Shown here: piece by piece, positions 53,343 to 63,788 of the stretch
Layout of the letters: the number at the start of each line of letters is the position of its first letter
Numbering within the stretch: the stretch's first letter is position 1
Source of the DNA: Pseudomonas sp. AFG_SD02_1510_Pfu_092
Lineage (GTDB): Bacteria; Pseudomonadota; Gammaproteobacteria; Pseudomonadales; Pseudomonadaceae
DNA: 64,000 nucleotides
Reading direction: 5' to 3'
Assembly: GCF_003331055.1 (NCBI RefSeq)
Contig: NZ_PUQD01000011.1
Span: forward strand, 1 to 64,000
Position numbers and translations under genes: made by a program
The notes under the pieces: generated by a model
The model's database searches: none
Told to the model about the DNA's origin: nothing
Seen by the model: only the letters and a program-made list of their open reading frames with translations

Positions 53343-53846
53343 TCAACGGGCTTGGTTCATGCGCTCGATGACTTGGCGGGTGATGTCGTACTGCGGTTTG
53401 ACATCGATGACCGCGCCACGCTCGAGGACCAGGTCGTAACCGCCTTTCTTGATCACTTCCTCGACAGCGCCATCCAGCTTCGGCTTCAGCTGCTTGAGCA
53501 TGTCACGGTCAGCAACGGCCTTGGCTTCGTTCAGTTCCTTGGACTGGAACTGGAAGTCACGGGCTTTTTGCTTGAACTCGAGCTCCAGGCGCTCACGCTC
53601 CTGCTGCTGCATCTTGTCGCCGCCCTTGATCAGACGGTCCTGGATGCCCTTGGCGCTGCTTTCCAGGCTTTTCAGCTTGGTCAGTTGCGGGCCGAACTTC
53701 TTCTCGGCATCCACGGCGTATTTCTTGGCCGCGTCAGATTCCAGCAGGGCCATCTGATAGTTCAGGACGGCAACCTTCATTTCGGCGAAAGCCGGGGTGG
53801 CGACCAGCGCCGCGGCCATTACGGCCAGTTGGGTCAACTTACGCAC
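53343..53846 (-). CDS. ompH: Periplasmic chaperone OmpH/Skp
   Basis: A 167-residue Skp-family chaperone: a signal peptide ('[18 protein letters not shown]') precedes a coiled-coil tentacle domain rich in Lys/Glu/Gln. It holds outer-membrane proteins for BamA, encoded immediately upstream in the operon. Confidence 0.96.
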   Translation of the reverse strand: MRKLTQLAVMAAALVATPAFAEMKVAVLNYQMALLESDAAKKYAVDAEKKFGPQLTKLKSLESSAKGIQDRLIKGGDKMQQQERERLELEFKQKARDFQFQSKELNEAKAVADRDMLKQLKPKLDGAVEEVIKKGGYDLVLERGAVIDVKPQYDITRQVIERMNQAR

Positions 53847-53890
53847 GATGCACTCCTGGATAAACCGTTGTCGTTAAGCGAGGGCCGACC

Positions 53891-56251
53891 TCAGAAGGTC
53901 TGGCCCAGAGAGAATTGGAACACCTGGGTGTCGGCATCGTCCGGCTTCTTGACCGGCATTGCCAGGCTGAAGCTCAGCGGGCCCAGCGCGGTGATCCAGG
54001 TCACGCCCAGGCCGACCGAACTGGCCATGCCCGAGAACCCGACCTTCTCGCAATCCGGCTTGTTGCCGCAGTTGGTGTCGAACACGTTGCCCACATCCCA
54101 GAACACGGAGGTGCGCAGCGAACGCTGGTCCTTGACGAACGGCAGCGGGAACAGCAGCTCGACACCGCCTTGTACCAGCACGTTGCCACCAAACGGCAAC
54201 GGATCCTGGTCCGGGTCGGCTATGGTGCCTGGCTTGCCACCGTTGGCCTCGCCGCGGCTTGGGGTACTGCGTGGGCCCAGGCTGCTGTCCTTGAAGCCAC
54301 GCACCGAGTTGAAGCCACCCGCGAAGTAGTTCTCGTAGAACGGCAGACCCGAGGTGCTGCCGTAACCGTCGCCATAGCCCAGCTCGGTATGCAGGCGCAG
54401 GGTGTAGTCGTTGCTGATCGGCTTGAACAGCTGGCCACGGTAGTCGAGCTTGAAGAACGACAGGTCGCTGCCAGGAACGGTAGATTCCAAGGTCAGGCTT
54501 TGCGAGTGACCACGGGTCGCCAGCACGCCTTTGTTCAGGGTCGATTCGGACCAGCCGATCGAGGCCTTGAAGTTGAGGAAGCTGTCGCCCTCCTCTTCGA
54601 GGAAGTCGAAGATCTCGTCAACGGTGTACTTGCCGGTCTTGATCTTGTCCTGCTGCACGCTCAGGCCATAGGTCAGGCGCGAGGTTTCGCTGATCGGGTA
54701 GCCCAGGCTGACACCTGCACCGTAGCTGTCCACCGCGTAGCTGGCCACATCGACGTCGAGGTCGTCGTAGTCGGTGCTGCGGTAGAAGGCGTTATAGCCC
54801 AGGCTCACGCCGTCGGCAGTGAAGTAGGGATCGACGAAGCCGAAGTTGTAGCGGGTCTGGTATTCCGAACGGGTCAGGCCGATCGACACCTTGTTACCGG
54901 TACCGAGGAAGTTGCTCTGGCTGATCGAACCACCCAGGATCAGGCCGGCGCTCTGGGCGAAACCGACGCTGGCGGTGATCGAGCCGGAAGCCTGCTCTTC
55001 GACGCTGTAGTTGACGTCGACCTGGTCGTCGGTGCCCGGCACCGGCGGGGTCTCGACGTTGACTTCCTTGAAGAAGCCCAGGCGCTCCAGACGGGTCTTG
55101 GACTGGTCGATCAGGTAGGTCGAGGCCCAGCCGCCTTCCATCTGGCGCATCTCGCGACGCAGCACTTCGTCTTCGGTCTTGGTGTTGCCGCGATAGTTGA
55201 TGCGGTTGACGTAGGCACGCTTGCCCGGGTCGACCACGAACATGATGTCGACGGTGTGGTCTTCATCGTTCGGCTGCGGCACGCCGTTGACGTTGGCGAA
55301 GGTATAGCCTTCGTTACCCAGACGGCGGGTGATCAGTTCGGACGTGGTGGTCATCACCTTGCGCGAGAACACCTGGCCCGGCTGCACCAGCAGCAGCGAC
55401 TTGACCTGGTCTTCCGGCACTTTCAGGTCACCGGACAGCTTCACGTCGCGAACGGTGTACTTCTCGCCTTCGTTGATGTTGACGGTGATGTAGACGTGCT
55501 TCTTGTCTGGCGTGATGGACACCTGGGTAGAGGCGATGTCCATGTTGATGTAGCCGCGGTCCAGGTAGTAGGAACGCAGGCGCTCCAGGTCACCGGAGAG
55601 CTTTTCGCGGGCGTACTTGTCGTCGTTCTTGAAGAACGACAGCCAGTTGGTGGTCTTCAGCTCGAACAGCTGCGCCAGGGTCTCGTCGTCGAACACGTTG
55701 TTGCCAACGACGTTGATGTGCTGGATGGCAGCGACGGTGCCTTCGTTGATCTTGATCTTCAGCGCCACACGGTTGCGCGGCTGCGGCACCACCTCGGCGT
55801 CGACTTCGGCCGAGTAGCGGCCCTGGGCCACGTACTGGCGCTGCAGTTCGTTACGCACGCCTTCGAGGGTGGCACGCTGGAAGATCTCGCCTTCGGCCAG
55901 GCCCGATTGCTTCAGGCCCTTCATCAGGTCTTCGGTGCTGATCGCCTTGTTGCCTTCGATCTCGATGCTCGACACCGACGGGCGCTCGACCACGTTGATG
56001 ATCAGGACATTGCCATCGCGGTTCAGCTGAATGTCCTGGAAGAAACCGGTCTTGAACAGGGAACGGGTCGACTCCACCAGGCGGCGGTCATCGGCCTGAT
56101 CGCCGACGTTCAGCGGCAAGGCACCGAAGACACTGCCGGCGGAAACCCGCTGCAGGCCATTGACGCGGATATCGGAGATGGTGAAGGACTCGGCGTGAAC
56201 TTCAGCGATCATCAGTGCGGACATGACCGCAGTTAGCAGCAGACGTTTCAT
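53891..56251 (-). CDS. bamA: Outer membrane assembly factor BamA
   Basis: A 786-residue Omp85 protein: signal peptide ('LLLTAVMSALMIAEVHA'), five POTRA domains (about 25-425) and a 16-strand beta barrel ending in 'QVFQFSLGQTF' with the terminal Phe needed for barrel recognition. The barrel signature 'FNSVRGFKDSSLGPR' (VRGF) is present. It inserts outer-membrane proteins with the Bam lipoproteins. Confidence 0.99.
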   Translation of the reverse strand: MKRLLLTAVMSALMIAEVHAESFTISDIRVNGLQRVSAGSVFGALPLNVGDQADDRRLVESTRSLFKTGFFQDIQLNRDGNVLIINVVERPSVSSIEIEGNKAISTEDLMKGLKQSGLAEGEIFQRATLEGVRNELQRQYVAQGRYSAEVDAEVVPQPRNRVALKIKINEGTVAAIQHINVVGNNVFDDETLAQLFELKTTNWLSFFKNDDKYAREKLSGDLERLRSYYLDRGYINMDIASTQVSITPDKKHVYITVNINEGEKYTVRDVKLSGDLKVPEDQVKSLLLVQPGQVFSRKVMTTTSELITRRLGNEGYTFANVNGVPQPNDEDHTVDIMFVVDPGKRAYVNRINYRGNTKTEDEVLRREMRQMEGGWASTYLIDQSKTRLERLGFFKEVNVETPPVPGTDDQVDVNYSVEEQASGSITASVGFAQSAGLILGGSISQSNFLGTGNKVSIGLTRSEYQTRYNFGFVDPYFTADGVSLGYNAFYRSTDYDDLDVDVASYAVDSYGAGVSLGYPISETSRLTYGLSVQQDKIKTGKYTVDEIFDFLEEEGDSFLNFKASIGWSESTLNKGVLATRGHSQSLTLESTVPGSDLSFFKLDYRGQLFKPISNDYTLRLHTELGYGDGYGSTSGLPFYENYFAGGFNSVRGFKDSSLGPRSTPSRGEANGGKPGTIADPDQDPLPFGGNVLVQGGVELLFPLPFVKDQRSLRTSVFWDVGNVFDTNCGNKPDCEKVGFSGMASSVGLGVTWITALGPLSFSLAMPVKKPDDADTQVFQFSLGQTF

Positions 56252-56324
56252 GAAGTCCTTTTATTCCAACTGGCAATAAACAACCCGCCGCGACAACACG
56301 GCAGGTTCGCAATTGAGCGAAGCT

Positions 56325-57677
56325 TTATAGTCGACCCAGATCGTTGATCAGGGCGAGCAACATCACCCCTATGACCAAACTGATACCGATCTGGACCCCC
56401 CAACCTTGCACCCGATCCGACAGCGGACGACCGCGCGCCCACTCGACCAGGTAAAACAGCAAATGCCCCCCATCCAGAACCGGAATGGGCAGCAGGTTAA
56501 GAACCCCCAGGCTTATGCTCAGGTAGGCCAGGAAATTCAGGAAATCCCCCACGCCGGACTGGGCTGAAGCGCCCGCCACTTTAGCAATGGTTATCGGTCC
56601 ACTCAAGTTTTTTACCGAGAGCTCCCCGAACAGCATTTTCTTCAGCGATTCAAGGGTCAGGACGCTCATGTTCCAGGTACGCGACAAGCCCTCACCTAGC
56701 GCATCCAGCGGGCCGTAGCTGACCTCGCGAAGCATGTTGGCAGGCCATTCGCCACCCTTCACCCCGGCGCCAAGATAGCCGCCGGCCGCCTTGCCCTCGC
56801 CCTTGCTGGCCAGGGTCACCGGCACTTCCAGGGCAGCGCCGTCACGCTCCACACGCACCAGCACCTTGGCCTGCGGGCGGGCCCGCACGGCATCGACCAC
56901 CTGCTGCCACTCGTTCACGGCAACGCCGTCCAGGGCCAGCAGCTTGTCACCGGTTTTCAGGCCGGCAGCGGCAGCCGGCCCCTTCGGATCGATCTCGGCC
57001 AGCACCGGCACGATCGCCGGGCGCCAAGGGTGCAGCCCCAGGGACTGGATCGGGTCCGGCTCGTCGGCGCCCTTGAGCCAGCTGTCCAGCCTCACCTGCA
57101 ACTGGCGCTCGGCGCTCGCGCCCTCTTCGCGCACGCCAACCTGCAAGGTGCCGCTCTCGCCCAGACGACGCACCAGCTGCAGGTTGACCGCGGACCAACC
57201 ATTGGTCGGCTCGCCATCTATGGAAACAATTTCCTGACCTGCGGTCAGGCCTGCCGAAGCTGCCAGGCTGCCAGCATCGACCGCGCCGATCACCGGACGG
57301 ATCTGCTGGGTACCCAGCATCGCCAACACCCAGAAGAACAGGATGGCCAACAGGAAGTTGGCAATCGGGCCCGCCGCGACGATGGCAATCCGCTGACGCA
57401 CCGACTTGCGGTTGAACGACTGCCCGGCCAGCGCCGGCGGCACATCGCCTTCGCGCTCATCGAGCATCTTGACGTAGCCACCCAGCGGGATCGCCGCGAC
57501 CACGAACTCGGTGCCGTGGCGGTCGTGCCAGCGCAACAGTGGCGTGCCGAAGCCCACCGAGAAGCGCAGCACCTTGACACCGCAGCGGCGCGCCACCCAG
57601 AAATGGCCGAATTCATGGAATGTGACCAGCACACCCAAAGCGACGAGGGTGCCGATAATCATGTAGAGCGCTGTCAT
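56325..57677 (-). CDS. rseP: Intramembrane metalloprotease RseP
   Basis: A 450-residue site-2 protease. The zinc motif 'FHEFGHFWVARR' lies in the first membrane helix, two PDZ domains are central, and 'PVLDGGHLLFYLVEW' is the second metal motif. It completes RseA/MucA cleavage to release the envelope-stress sigma factor. I chose the ATG at 57677 because GGAG lies 6 bases upstream; the earlier ATG at 57683 directly touches that site. Confidence 0.98.
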   Translation of the reverse strand: MTALYMIIGTLVALGVLVTFHEFGHFWVARRCGVKVLRFSVGFGTPLLRWHDRHGTEFVVAAIPLGGYVKMLDEREGDVPPALAGQSFNRKSVRQRIAIVAAGPIANFLLAILFFWVLAMLGTQQIRPVIGAVDAGSLAASAGLTAGQEIVSIDGEPTNGWSAVNLQLVRRLGESGTLQVGVREEGASAERQLQVRLDSWLKGADEPDPIQSLGLHPWRPAIVPVLAEIDPKGPAAAAGLKTGDKLLALDGVAVNEWQQVVDAVRARPQAKVLVRVERDGAALEVPVTLASKGEGKAAGGYLGAGVKGGEWPANMLREVSYGPLDALGEGLSRTWNMSVLTLESLKKMLFGELSVKNLSGPITIAKVAGASAQSGVGDFLNFLAYLSISLGVLNLLPIPVLDGGHLLFYLVEWARGRPLSDRVQGWGVQIGISLVIGVMLLALINDLGRL

Positions 57678-57748
57678 GTCCATCTCCGAATGATGTTCAG
57701 CGGGCCGGCGTCATGCCCAGCCCCCTCGTGAACCGTGGCGGGCTTGCA

Positions 57749-58939
57749 TCAGCGACCGTGACGCCTCAGCCACTCGCGGGAAAGCTCCCGGGCACGCTGG
57801 TCGGCGGCGAACACCGCGTCCAGCGACGGCAGCGGTACGACGGGCTCCTGATCGAGCACCTGTTCGATCATACCCGCGATCTCCGGGAAGCGGATACGCC
57901 GCTTGAGAAATGCCTCCACCGCCACCTCGTTGGCCGCATTGAGCACGGCCGGCGCGCTGTTGCCGGCTTCGGCAGCCTGCCGCGCCAGGCGCAGGCAAGG
58001 GAAGCGCTGTTCGTCGGGCGCCTGGAAATCCAGACGGGCGATGGCGAACAGGTCCAGCGGGGCCACCCCGGAATCGATCCGCTCGGGCCAGGCCAGGGCG
58101 TTGGCGATGGGCGTGCGCATGTCCGGGTTACCCAGCTGGGCCAGCACCGAACCGTCGACGTAATCCACCAGCGAGTGAATCACGCTCTGCGGGTGCACCA
58201 CCACCTCGACCTTGGCCGGTGCGGCATCGAACAGCCAGCAGGCCTCGATCAGTTCCAGGCCCTTGTTCATCATGCTGGCCGAATCCACGGAAATCTTGCG
58301 CCCCATGGACCAGTTGGGGTGCGCGCAGGCCTGTTCCGGGGTGACGTCCAGCAGCGCCTCGACCGGCGTCTCACGGAACGGGCCACCGGAAGCGGTGAGC
58401 AGGATGCGGCGTACGCCGACGGCGCTCAGGCCGCGCGCGTAGTCGCCTGGCATGCACTGGAAGATCGCGTTGTGCTCGCTGTCGATCGGCAGCAGCACGG
58501 CGCCACTGCGCCGCACCGCGTCCATGAACAGCGCGCCGGACATGACCAGCGCTTCCTTGTTGGCCAGCAGCACCTTCTTGCCCGCCTCGACCGCCGCCAG
58601 GGTGGGACGCAGGCCGGCGGCGCCAACGATGGCCGCCATCACCGCGTCCACTTGCGCCGCCGACGCCACCTGGCACAGTCCGGCCTCGCCTTCCAGCACT
58701 TCGGTGGCGCAGCCCGCCGCAGCCAGGCCTTCACGCAGCTGCGCAGCCGCTTCGGCGCCAGGCACCACGGCAAAGGCCGGGCGGTGGCGCAGACACAGGG
58801 CCAGCAACGCGTCGATACGCGAATAGCCGCTCAGGGCGAACACCTGGTAACGGTCAGGATGGCGCGCAATCACATCCAGCGTGCTCAGGCCGATCGAGCC
58901 GGTGGCCCCGAGCACGGTAATACGCTGGGGACGACTCAC
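57749..58939 (-). CDS. dxr: 1-deoxy-D-xylulose 5-phosphate reductoisomerase
   Basis: A 396-residue MEP-pathway enzyme forming methylerythritol phosphate. The NADPH motif '[20 protein letters not shown]' and substrate motif '[10 protein letters not shown]' are intact. The GTG start at 58939 gives the exact family length and overlaps the cdsA TGA by 4 bases (GTGA). Confidence 0.98.
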   Translation of the reverse strand: MSRPQRITVLGATGSIGLSTLDVIARHPDRYQVFALSGYSRIDALLALCLRHRPAFAVVPGAEAAAQLREGLAAAGCATEVLEGEAGLCQVASAAQVDAVMAAIVGAAGLRPTLAAVEAGKKVLLANKEALVMSGALFMDAVRRSGAVLLPIDSEHNAIFQCMPGDYARGLSAVGVRRILLTASGGPFRETPVEALLDVTPEQACAHPNWSMGRKISVDSASMMNKGLELIEACWLFDAAPAKVEVVVHPQSVIHSLVDYVDGSVLAQLGNPDMRTPIANALAWPERIDSGVAPLDLFAIARLDFQAPDEQRFPCLRLARQAAEAGNSAPAVLNAANEVAVEAFLKRRIRFPEIAGMIEQVLDQEPVVPLPSLDAVFAADQRARELSREWLRRHGR

Positions 58940-59751
58940 ATCACACCCCATTCGGCCGCCCACAACAGCACGGCGAAAATCGGGATCGCCGCGGTCAGGC
59001 TGTCGATGCGGTCGAGCACCCCGCCGTGGCCGGGCAGCAGGTTGCTGCTGTCCTTGATGCCGGAGCGGCGCTTGAACATGCTTTCGGTCAGGTCACCGAC
59101 CACCGAAGACATGACCAGCAGCGCAGCGCCGAGCAAACCGAGGAGGATCTGGCCGATACCCCAATCACGGCTGATGCCAACCACCAGGGTAATCACCAGG
59201 CTGACCGCCAGGCCGCCATACACGCCTTCCCAGCTCTTGCCCGGGCTGACCTGCGGCGCCAGCTTGCGCTTGCCGAAGGCCCGGCCAGAGAAGTACGCGC
59301 CAATATCGGCGGCCCATACCAGCACCATGACCGACAGGATCAGCCAGTTACCCAGCGGCCAGTGCTTGAGCAGCACCAGCCCCTGCCAGGCAGGCAGCAG
59401 GACCAGCAGGCCGATCAGCAGCCGACAGGCGGCACTGGCCCACAGTTCGCTGCTGCGCGGGTAGGTGAGCACCAGCCAGGTGGCCAGCCCCCACCAGATC
59501 ACGGCAGCACCCAGCACCCAAGGCGCCAGCTCCGGAAGGATATACAGCAGCATCAGCGCGCCGGCGACCACCACGGCATAAGCGATGCGCAGCGGCTGGG
59601 CCATCAGCCCGGCCAGACGCGCCCACTCCCAGGCGCCGAGGGTCACCACGAAGCCGATGAACAGGGCGAAATCCCCACCGTTGAGCAGGAAGAAGCCACC
59701 CAGCGCGATCGGCAGCAGGATCAGCGCGGTAATGATGCGTTGTTTAAGCAT
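58936..59751 (-). CDS. cdsA: Phosphatidate cytidylyltransferase
   Basis: A 271-residue polytopic membrane enzyme making CDP-diacylglycerol from CTP and phosphatidate. The signature '[20 protein letters not shown]' lies near the C-terminus. It shares one base with uppS and four with dxr, so the three are translationally coupled. Confidence 0.98.
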   Translation of the reverse strand: MLKQRIITALILLPIALGGFFLLNGGDFALFIGFVVTLGAWEWARLAGLMAQPLRIAYAVVVAGALMLLYILPELAPWVLGAAVIWWGLATWLVLTYPRSSELWASAACRLLIGLLVLLPAWQGLVLLKHWPLGNWLILSVMVLVWAADIGAYFSGRAFGKRKLAPQVSPGKSWEGVYGGLAVSLVITLVVGISRDWGIGQILLGLLGAALLVMSSVVGDLTESMFKRRSGIKDSSNLLPGHGGVLDRIDSLTAAIPIFAVLLWAAEWGVM

Positions 59752-60506
59752 TAAGCACGAGCTCCAGCCTCGACCTGCTCGCTGGTCTTACCGAAGCGGC
59801 GCTGGCGCGAAGCGAAATCGGCCAGGGCGTTGCGCATGGCCTCGTGTTTGAAGTCCGGCCAGTACAGGTCGGAGAAGTACAGCTCGGCGTAAGCCAGCTG
59901 CCACAACAGAAAGTTGCTGATGCGATGCTCGCCACCGGTGCGAATGCACAGGTCCGGCAGCGGCAGCTCACCGGTCGCCAGGCAGGTCTGCAGCAGGCCC
60001 GGGGTAATGTCTTCCGGGCGCAGGTGCCCGGCTTGCACTTCCCGCGCCAGCCGCTGGGCAGCCTGGGCGATGTCCCACTGGCCACCATAGTTGGCCGCGA
60101 TCTGCAGGATGAAGCGGTTGTTTCCGGCAGTCAGCGCCTCGGCCTCGCGCATGGCAGCCTGCAGCTCGGGATGGAAACGCGAACGATCGCCGATGATACG
60201 CAGGCTGATGTTGTTCTCGTTGAGGCGCCTGGCCTCGCGGCGCAGGGCCGAGAAGAACAGCTCCATCAGCGCACCGACCTCTTCGGCGGGGCGCTGCCAG
60301 TTCTCGCTGGAGAAGGCGAACAGGGTCAACACCTCGACCCCGGACTCGGCACAGACTTCGATGACCGCGCGAACGGCGTCGACACCCGCCTTGTGGCCAG
60401 CAACGCCGGGCAGCAGGCGCTTTTTCGCCCAGCGGTTGTTGCCATCCATGATGATCGCGACATGACGCGGCACCGAGGACGGCACCGCTGGCTTGGTCTT
60501 TTCCAT
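59751..60506 (-). CDS. uppS: Undecaprenyl (isoprenyl) diphosphate synthase
   Basis: A 251-residue cis-prenyltransferase making the C55 lipid carrier for cell-wall polymers. The catalytic Asp is in 'IIMDGNNRWAKKRLLPGVAG', and 'LPDLCIRTGGEHRISNFLLW' is the C-terminal substrate motif. It lies between frr and cdsA. Confidence 0.98.
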   Translation of the reverse strand: MEKTKPAVPSSVPRHVAIIMDGNNRWAKKRLLPGVAGHKAGVDAVRAVIEVCAESGVEVLTLFAFSSENWQRPAEEVGALMELFFSALRREARRLNENNISLRIIGDRSRFHPELQAAMREAEALTAGNNRFILQIAANYGGQWDIAQAAQRLAREVQAGHLRPEDITPGLLQTCLATGELPLPDLCIRTGGEHRISNFLLWQLAYAELYFSDLYWPDFKHEAMRNALADFASRQRRFGKTSEQVEAGARA

Positions 60507-60521
60507 TAAAAAACCCCGGCC

Positions 60522-61079
60522 TTAGACGGCCATCAGGTCCTTTTCCTTGGCTTTGAAGGCGGCATCGACTTCGGCAACGTACTTGTCGGTCAGCTTCTGG
60601 ATCTCGTCAGCGGCGCGACGTTCTTCGTCTTCGCTGATTTCCTTGTCCTTGGTCAGCTTCTTCAGGTCGGCCAGGGCATCGCGGCGTACGTTGCGCACGG
60701 CCACCTTGGCATCCTCGGCAACGCCGCTGGCCTGCTTGGTGTAGCCCTTGCGGGTTTCCTCGGTCAGGGCCGGCATCGGCACACGGATGGTGGTGCCGGC
60801 GCTGGACGGGTTCAGGCCCAGGTCGGAGGTGAGGATGGCCTTCTCGATGGCGGCGCTGAGGTTCTTGTCGTGGGCGACGATCTTCAGGGTGCGGGCATCT
60901 TCGACGGTGATCGCGGCCACCTGGTTCAGCGGCATCTCGCTGCCCCAGGCCGTGACCTTGACGCTGTCCAGGATGCTGGGGTGGGCGCGACCGGTGCGGA
61001 TTGCCGCGAGGTTGCGAGCCAGGGCCTCGAGGGACTTGGTCATGCGCTCCTGCGCGTCTTTCTTGATGTCGTTGATCAT
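60522..61079 (-). CDS. frr: Ribosome recycling factor
   Basis: A 185-residue two-domain helical factor that splits post-termination ribosomes with EF-G. '[20 protein letters not shown]' is the family motif near residue 30. It overlaps pyrH by 4 bases. Confidence 0.99.
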   Translation of the reverse strand: MINDIKKDAQERMTKSLEALARNLAAIRTGRAHPSILDSVKVTAWGSEMPLNQVAAITVEDARTLKIVAHDKNLSAAIEKAILTSDLGLNPSSAGTTIRVPMPALTEETRKGYTKQASGVAEDAKVAVRNVRRDALADLKKLTKDKEISEDEERRAADEIQKLTDKYVAEVDAAFKAKEKDLMAV

Positions 61080-61819
61080 GCTTGGCCTTCCTCGATCAAA
61101 GTGCCTTCAGCGCCACCCACCACGATGTTCAGCAGGGCGCCAGGCTTGTTCATGTTGAATACCCGCAATGGCATCTTGTGGTCACGGCACAGGCAGATTG
61201 CGGTCAGGTCCATCACGCCCAGCTTGCGATCCAGGACCTCGTCGTAGGTCAGGTGATCGAACTTCTCGGCATGCGGGTCCTTGAATGGATCGGCAGTGTA
61301 CACGCCATCGACCTTGGTCGCTTTCAGCACCACGTCGGCATCGATTTCGATGGCGCGCAGGCAGGCCGCGGAGTCGGTGGTGAAGAACGGGTTGCCGGTA
61401 CCGGCGGAGAAAATTACCACATCCCCAGAGTTGAGGTGACGAATAGCTTTGCGGCGGTCGTAATGATCGGTGACACCGACCATGGAAATGGCCGACATGA
61501 CCAGGGCCGGGATGTTCGAGCGCTCCAGCGCGTCGCGCATGGCCAGGGCGTTCATCACGGTAGCCAGCATGCCCATGTGGTCACCGGTGACGCGGTCCAT
61601 GCCGGCGGCACTGAGCGCGGCGCCGCGGAACAGGTTGCCACCGCCGATCACCAGGCCGACCTGGACACCGATCCCGACCAGCTGGCCGACTTCAAGGGCC
61701 ATGCGATCCAGCACTTTCGGGTCGATCCCGAAGTCTTCCGAGCCCATCAGGGCCTCGCCGCTAAGTTTGAGCAAAATGCGTTTATAGCGAGGTTGGCGAC
61801 CACTCACCTGCTGAGCCAT
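61076..61819 (-). CDS. pyrH: UMP kinase
   Basis: A 247-residue amino-acid-kinase-fold enzyme phosphorylating UMP. '[20 protein letters not shown]' and '[20 protein letters not shown]' mark the family. The tsf-pyrH-frr order is conserved. Confidence 0.99.
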   Translation of the reverse strand: MAQQVSGRQPRYKRILLKLSGEALMGSEDFGIDPKVLDRMALEVGQLVGIGVQVGLVIGGGNLFRGAALSAAGMDRVTGDHMGMLATVMNALAMRDALERSNIPALVMSAISMVGVTDHYDRRKAIRHLNSGDVVIFSAGTGNPFFTTDSAACLRAIEIDADVVLKATKVDGVYTADPFKDPHAEKFDHLTYDEVLDRKLGVMDLTAICLCRDHKMPLRVFNMNKPGALLNIVVGGAEGTLIEEGQA

Positions 61820-61946
61820 TGCGAGTCTCTCCTGCGGCGTACTTTTAGAAAATTCGTGCGAGCCGTTTTCGGCTTGCTAACTGTAGCGTGGCACCGTTTG
61901 GGTGCCAGCGGCGCCGGGTTTTCATAAACCCTTTGCCGTTTTGACA

Positions 61947-61978
61947 AAGAGGCTGCGCGCGTGAGCGGGCAGCCTCTT
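61947..61978 (-). terminator. Hairpin between tsf and pyrH
   Basis: AAGAGGCTGC and GCAGCCTCTT form a 10-bp stem about 22 bases after the tsf stop. On the minus strand TTTGTC follows, so partial termination before pyrH is likely. Confidence 0.65.
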
Positions 61979-62000
61979 CGGGGCGACAGACGGGGCTGTC

Positions 62001-62864
62001 TTACTGCTTGGCAGCAGCTACCTGAGCGGCAACTTCAGCAGCGAAGTCGTCGACTGGCTTCTCGATGCCTTCGCCAACCTTGAAGTAGGTGAAGGAAACG
62101 ATTTCAGCGCCGGCTTTCTTGGCCAGCTCGCCAACTTTGACTTCTGGGTTCATGACGAAGGCTTGCTCTTTCAGCGAGGCTTCGGCTTTGAACTTGGTGA
62201 TACGACCGTTGATCATGTTCTCAACGATGTTTTCCGGCTTGCCGGCGATCTTGTCAGCGTTCAGCTGCAGGAAGACGCCCTTCTCGCGCTCGATGGCCTC
62301 GGCGGAGATTTCCGACGAATCCAGGAACTCTGGGTTCGAAGCTGCAACGTGCATGGCGATGTTCTTGGCCAGCTCGACGTCGCCGCCTTTCAGGACAACG
62401 ACAGCACCGATCTTGTTGCCGTGCAGGTAGGCGCCGACAACGTCACCCTCAACGCGCACCAGGCGACGGATGTTGACGTTTTCGCCGCACTTGGCAACCA
62501 GGGCTTCACGAGCCGACTCACGCGAGGCGATCAGCGGAGCAGCGTCGGTCAGCTTCTGGGCGAAGGCTTCTTCCAGGCTTTCGGCCACGAAGTTCTTGAA
62601 GTCGTCTTGCAGAGCCAGGAAGTCGGTCTGCGAGTTCACTTCCAGCAGGACGGCGGCTTTGCCGTCGGTCTTGACGGCGATAGCGCCTTCAGCAGCGACG
62701 TTGCCAGCCTTCTTGGCGGCCTTGATGGCGCCCGAGGCACGCATGTCGTCAATGGCTTTTTCGATGTCGCCGCCGGCCTTTTCCAGGGCCTTCTTGCAAT
62801 CCATCATGCCTTCGCCGGTACGCTCGCGCAGTTCTTTGACCAGCGCTGCAGTAATTGCTGCCAT
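62001..62864 (-). CDS. tsf: Elongation factor Ts
   Basis: A 287-residue nucleotide-exchange factor for EF-Tu. The N-terminal 'LVKELRERTGEGMMDCKKAL' and 'EVNSQTDFLALQDDFKNFVA' (TDFVA-type core) are present. It follows rpsB with an attenuator-like hairpin between. Confidence 0.99.
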   Translation of the reverse strand: MAAITAALVKELRERTGEGMMDCKKALEKAGGDIEKAIDDMRASGAIKAAKKAGNVAAEGAIAVKTDGKAAVLLEVNSQTDFLALQDDFKNFVAESLEEAFAQKLTDAAPLIASRESAREALVAKCGENVNIRRLVRVEGDVVGAYLHGNKIGAVVVLKGGDVELAKNIAMHVAASNPEFLDSSEISAEAIEREKGVFLQLNADKIAGKPENIVENMINGRITKFKAEASLKEQAFVMNPEVKVGELAKKAGAEIVSFTYFKVGEGIEKPVDDFAAEVAAQVAAAKQ

Positions 62865-62997
62865 TTCAAAATCCTCTTGGAAAGTTTTTCAACCATTCCA
62901 CCCGTTCGTCACGGGCGTTAAATTCTGCAAATCCGCTGTGTTTGTCTCAGCGGGCCCATGATGCGGGGCCGATGCTGACAGCAGGATTTCAAGGTGG

Positions 62998-63023
62998 CAA
63001 AAAGGGGGCAGAGCCCCCTTTTC
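62998..63023 (-). terminator. Attenuator hairpin between rpsB and tsf
   Basis: AAGGGGGC, loop and GCCCCCTT stem with A/T flanks on both sides; on the minus strand it ends in UUUUUG. It would let only part of rpsB transcription continue into tsf. Confidence 0.75.
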
Positions 63024-63050
63024 GCGTGCCAAGTCGACGCTAGCGTCTAA

Positions 63051-63788
63051 TTACTCAGCAGCAGGTGCAGCCGCTTCTTCAGCGTAGACTTCGGTGCCAC
63101 CGGCAACGTTGTTGCGGCCGCGGATGACTGCGTCAGCCATCGAAGTCATGTACAGCTCGATAGCGCGGATGGCGTCATCGTTACCTGGGATGATGTAGTC
63201 AACACCTTCTGGGCTGCTGTTGGTATCGACAACGCCGATAACCGGGATGCCCAGCTTGTTGGCTTCGGTGATCGCGATGCGCTCGTGATCAACGTCGATC
63301 ACGAACAGAGCGTCAGGCAGACCGCCCATGTCTTTGATACCGCCCAGGCTGCGATCCAGTTTTTCCAGGTCGCGGGAGCGCATCAGGGCTTCTTTCTTGG
63401 TCAGCTTGGCGAAAGTGCCGTCTTCGGCCTGGGTTTCCAGGTCGCGCAGACGCTTGATCGAAGCGCGGATGGTCTTGTAGTTGGTCAGCATGCCGCCCAA
63501 CCAACGGTGGTCAACGTACGGCGAACCGCAACGAGCAGCTTGCTCGGCGACGATCTTGCCAGCGGAACGCTTGGTGCCGACGAACAGGATCTTGTTCTTG
63601 CCCTGGGCCAGGCGCTCTACGAACGACAGAGCGTCGTTGAACATCGGCAGGGTTTTTTCCAGGTTGACGATGTGGATCTTGTTGCGCGCGCCGAAAATGT
63701 ACTTGCCCATTTTCGGGTTCCAGTAACGGGTCTGGTGGCCGAAGTGCACACCGGCCTTCAGCATATCGCGCATGTTGACTTGGGACAT
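63051..63788 (-). CDS. rpsB: 30S ribosomal protein S2
   Basis: A 245-residue S2 protein. '[20 protein letters not shown]' at the N-terminus and '[20 protein letters not shown]' are diagnostic, and the C-terminus is Ala/Glu-rich. The start '[13 protein letters not shown]' at 63788 follows AAGGAA; the upstream reading is leader RNA. Confidence 0.99.
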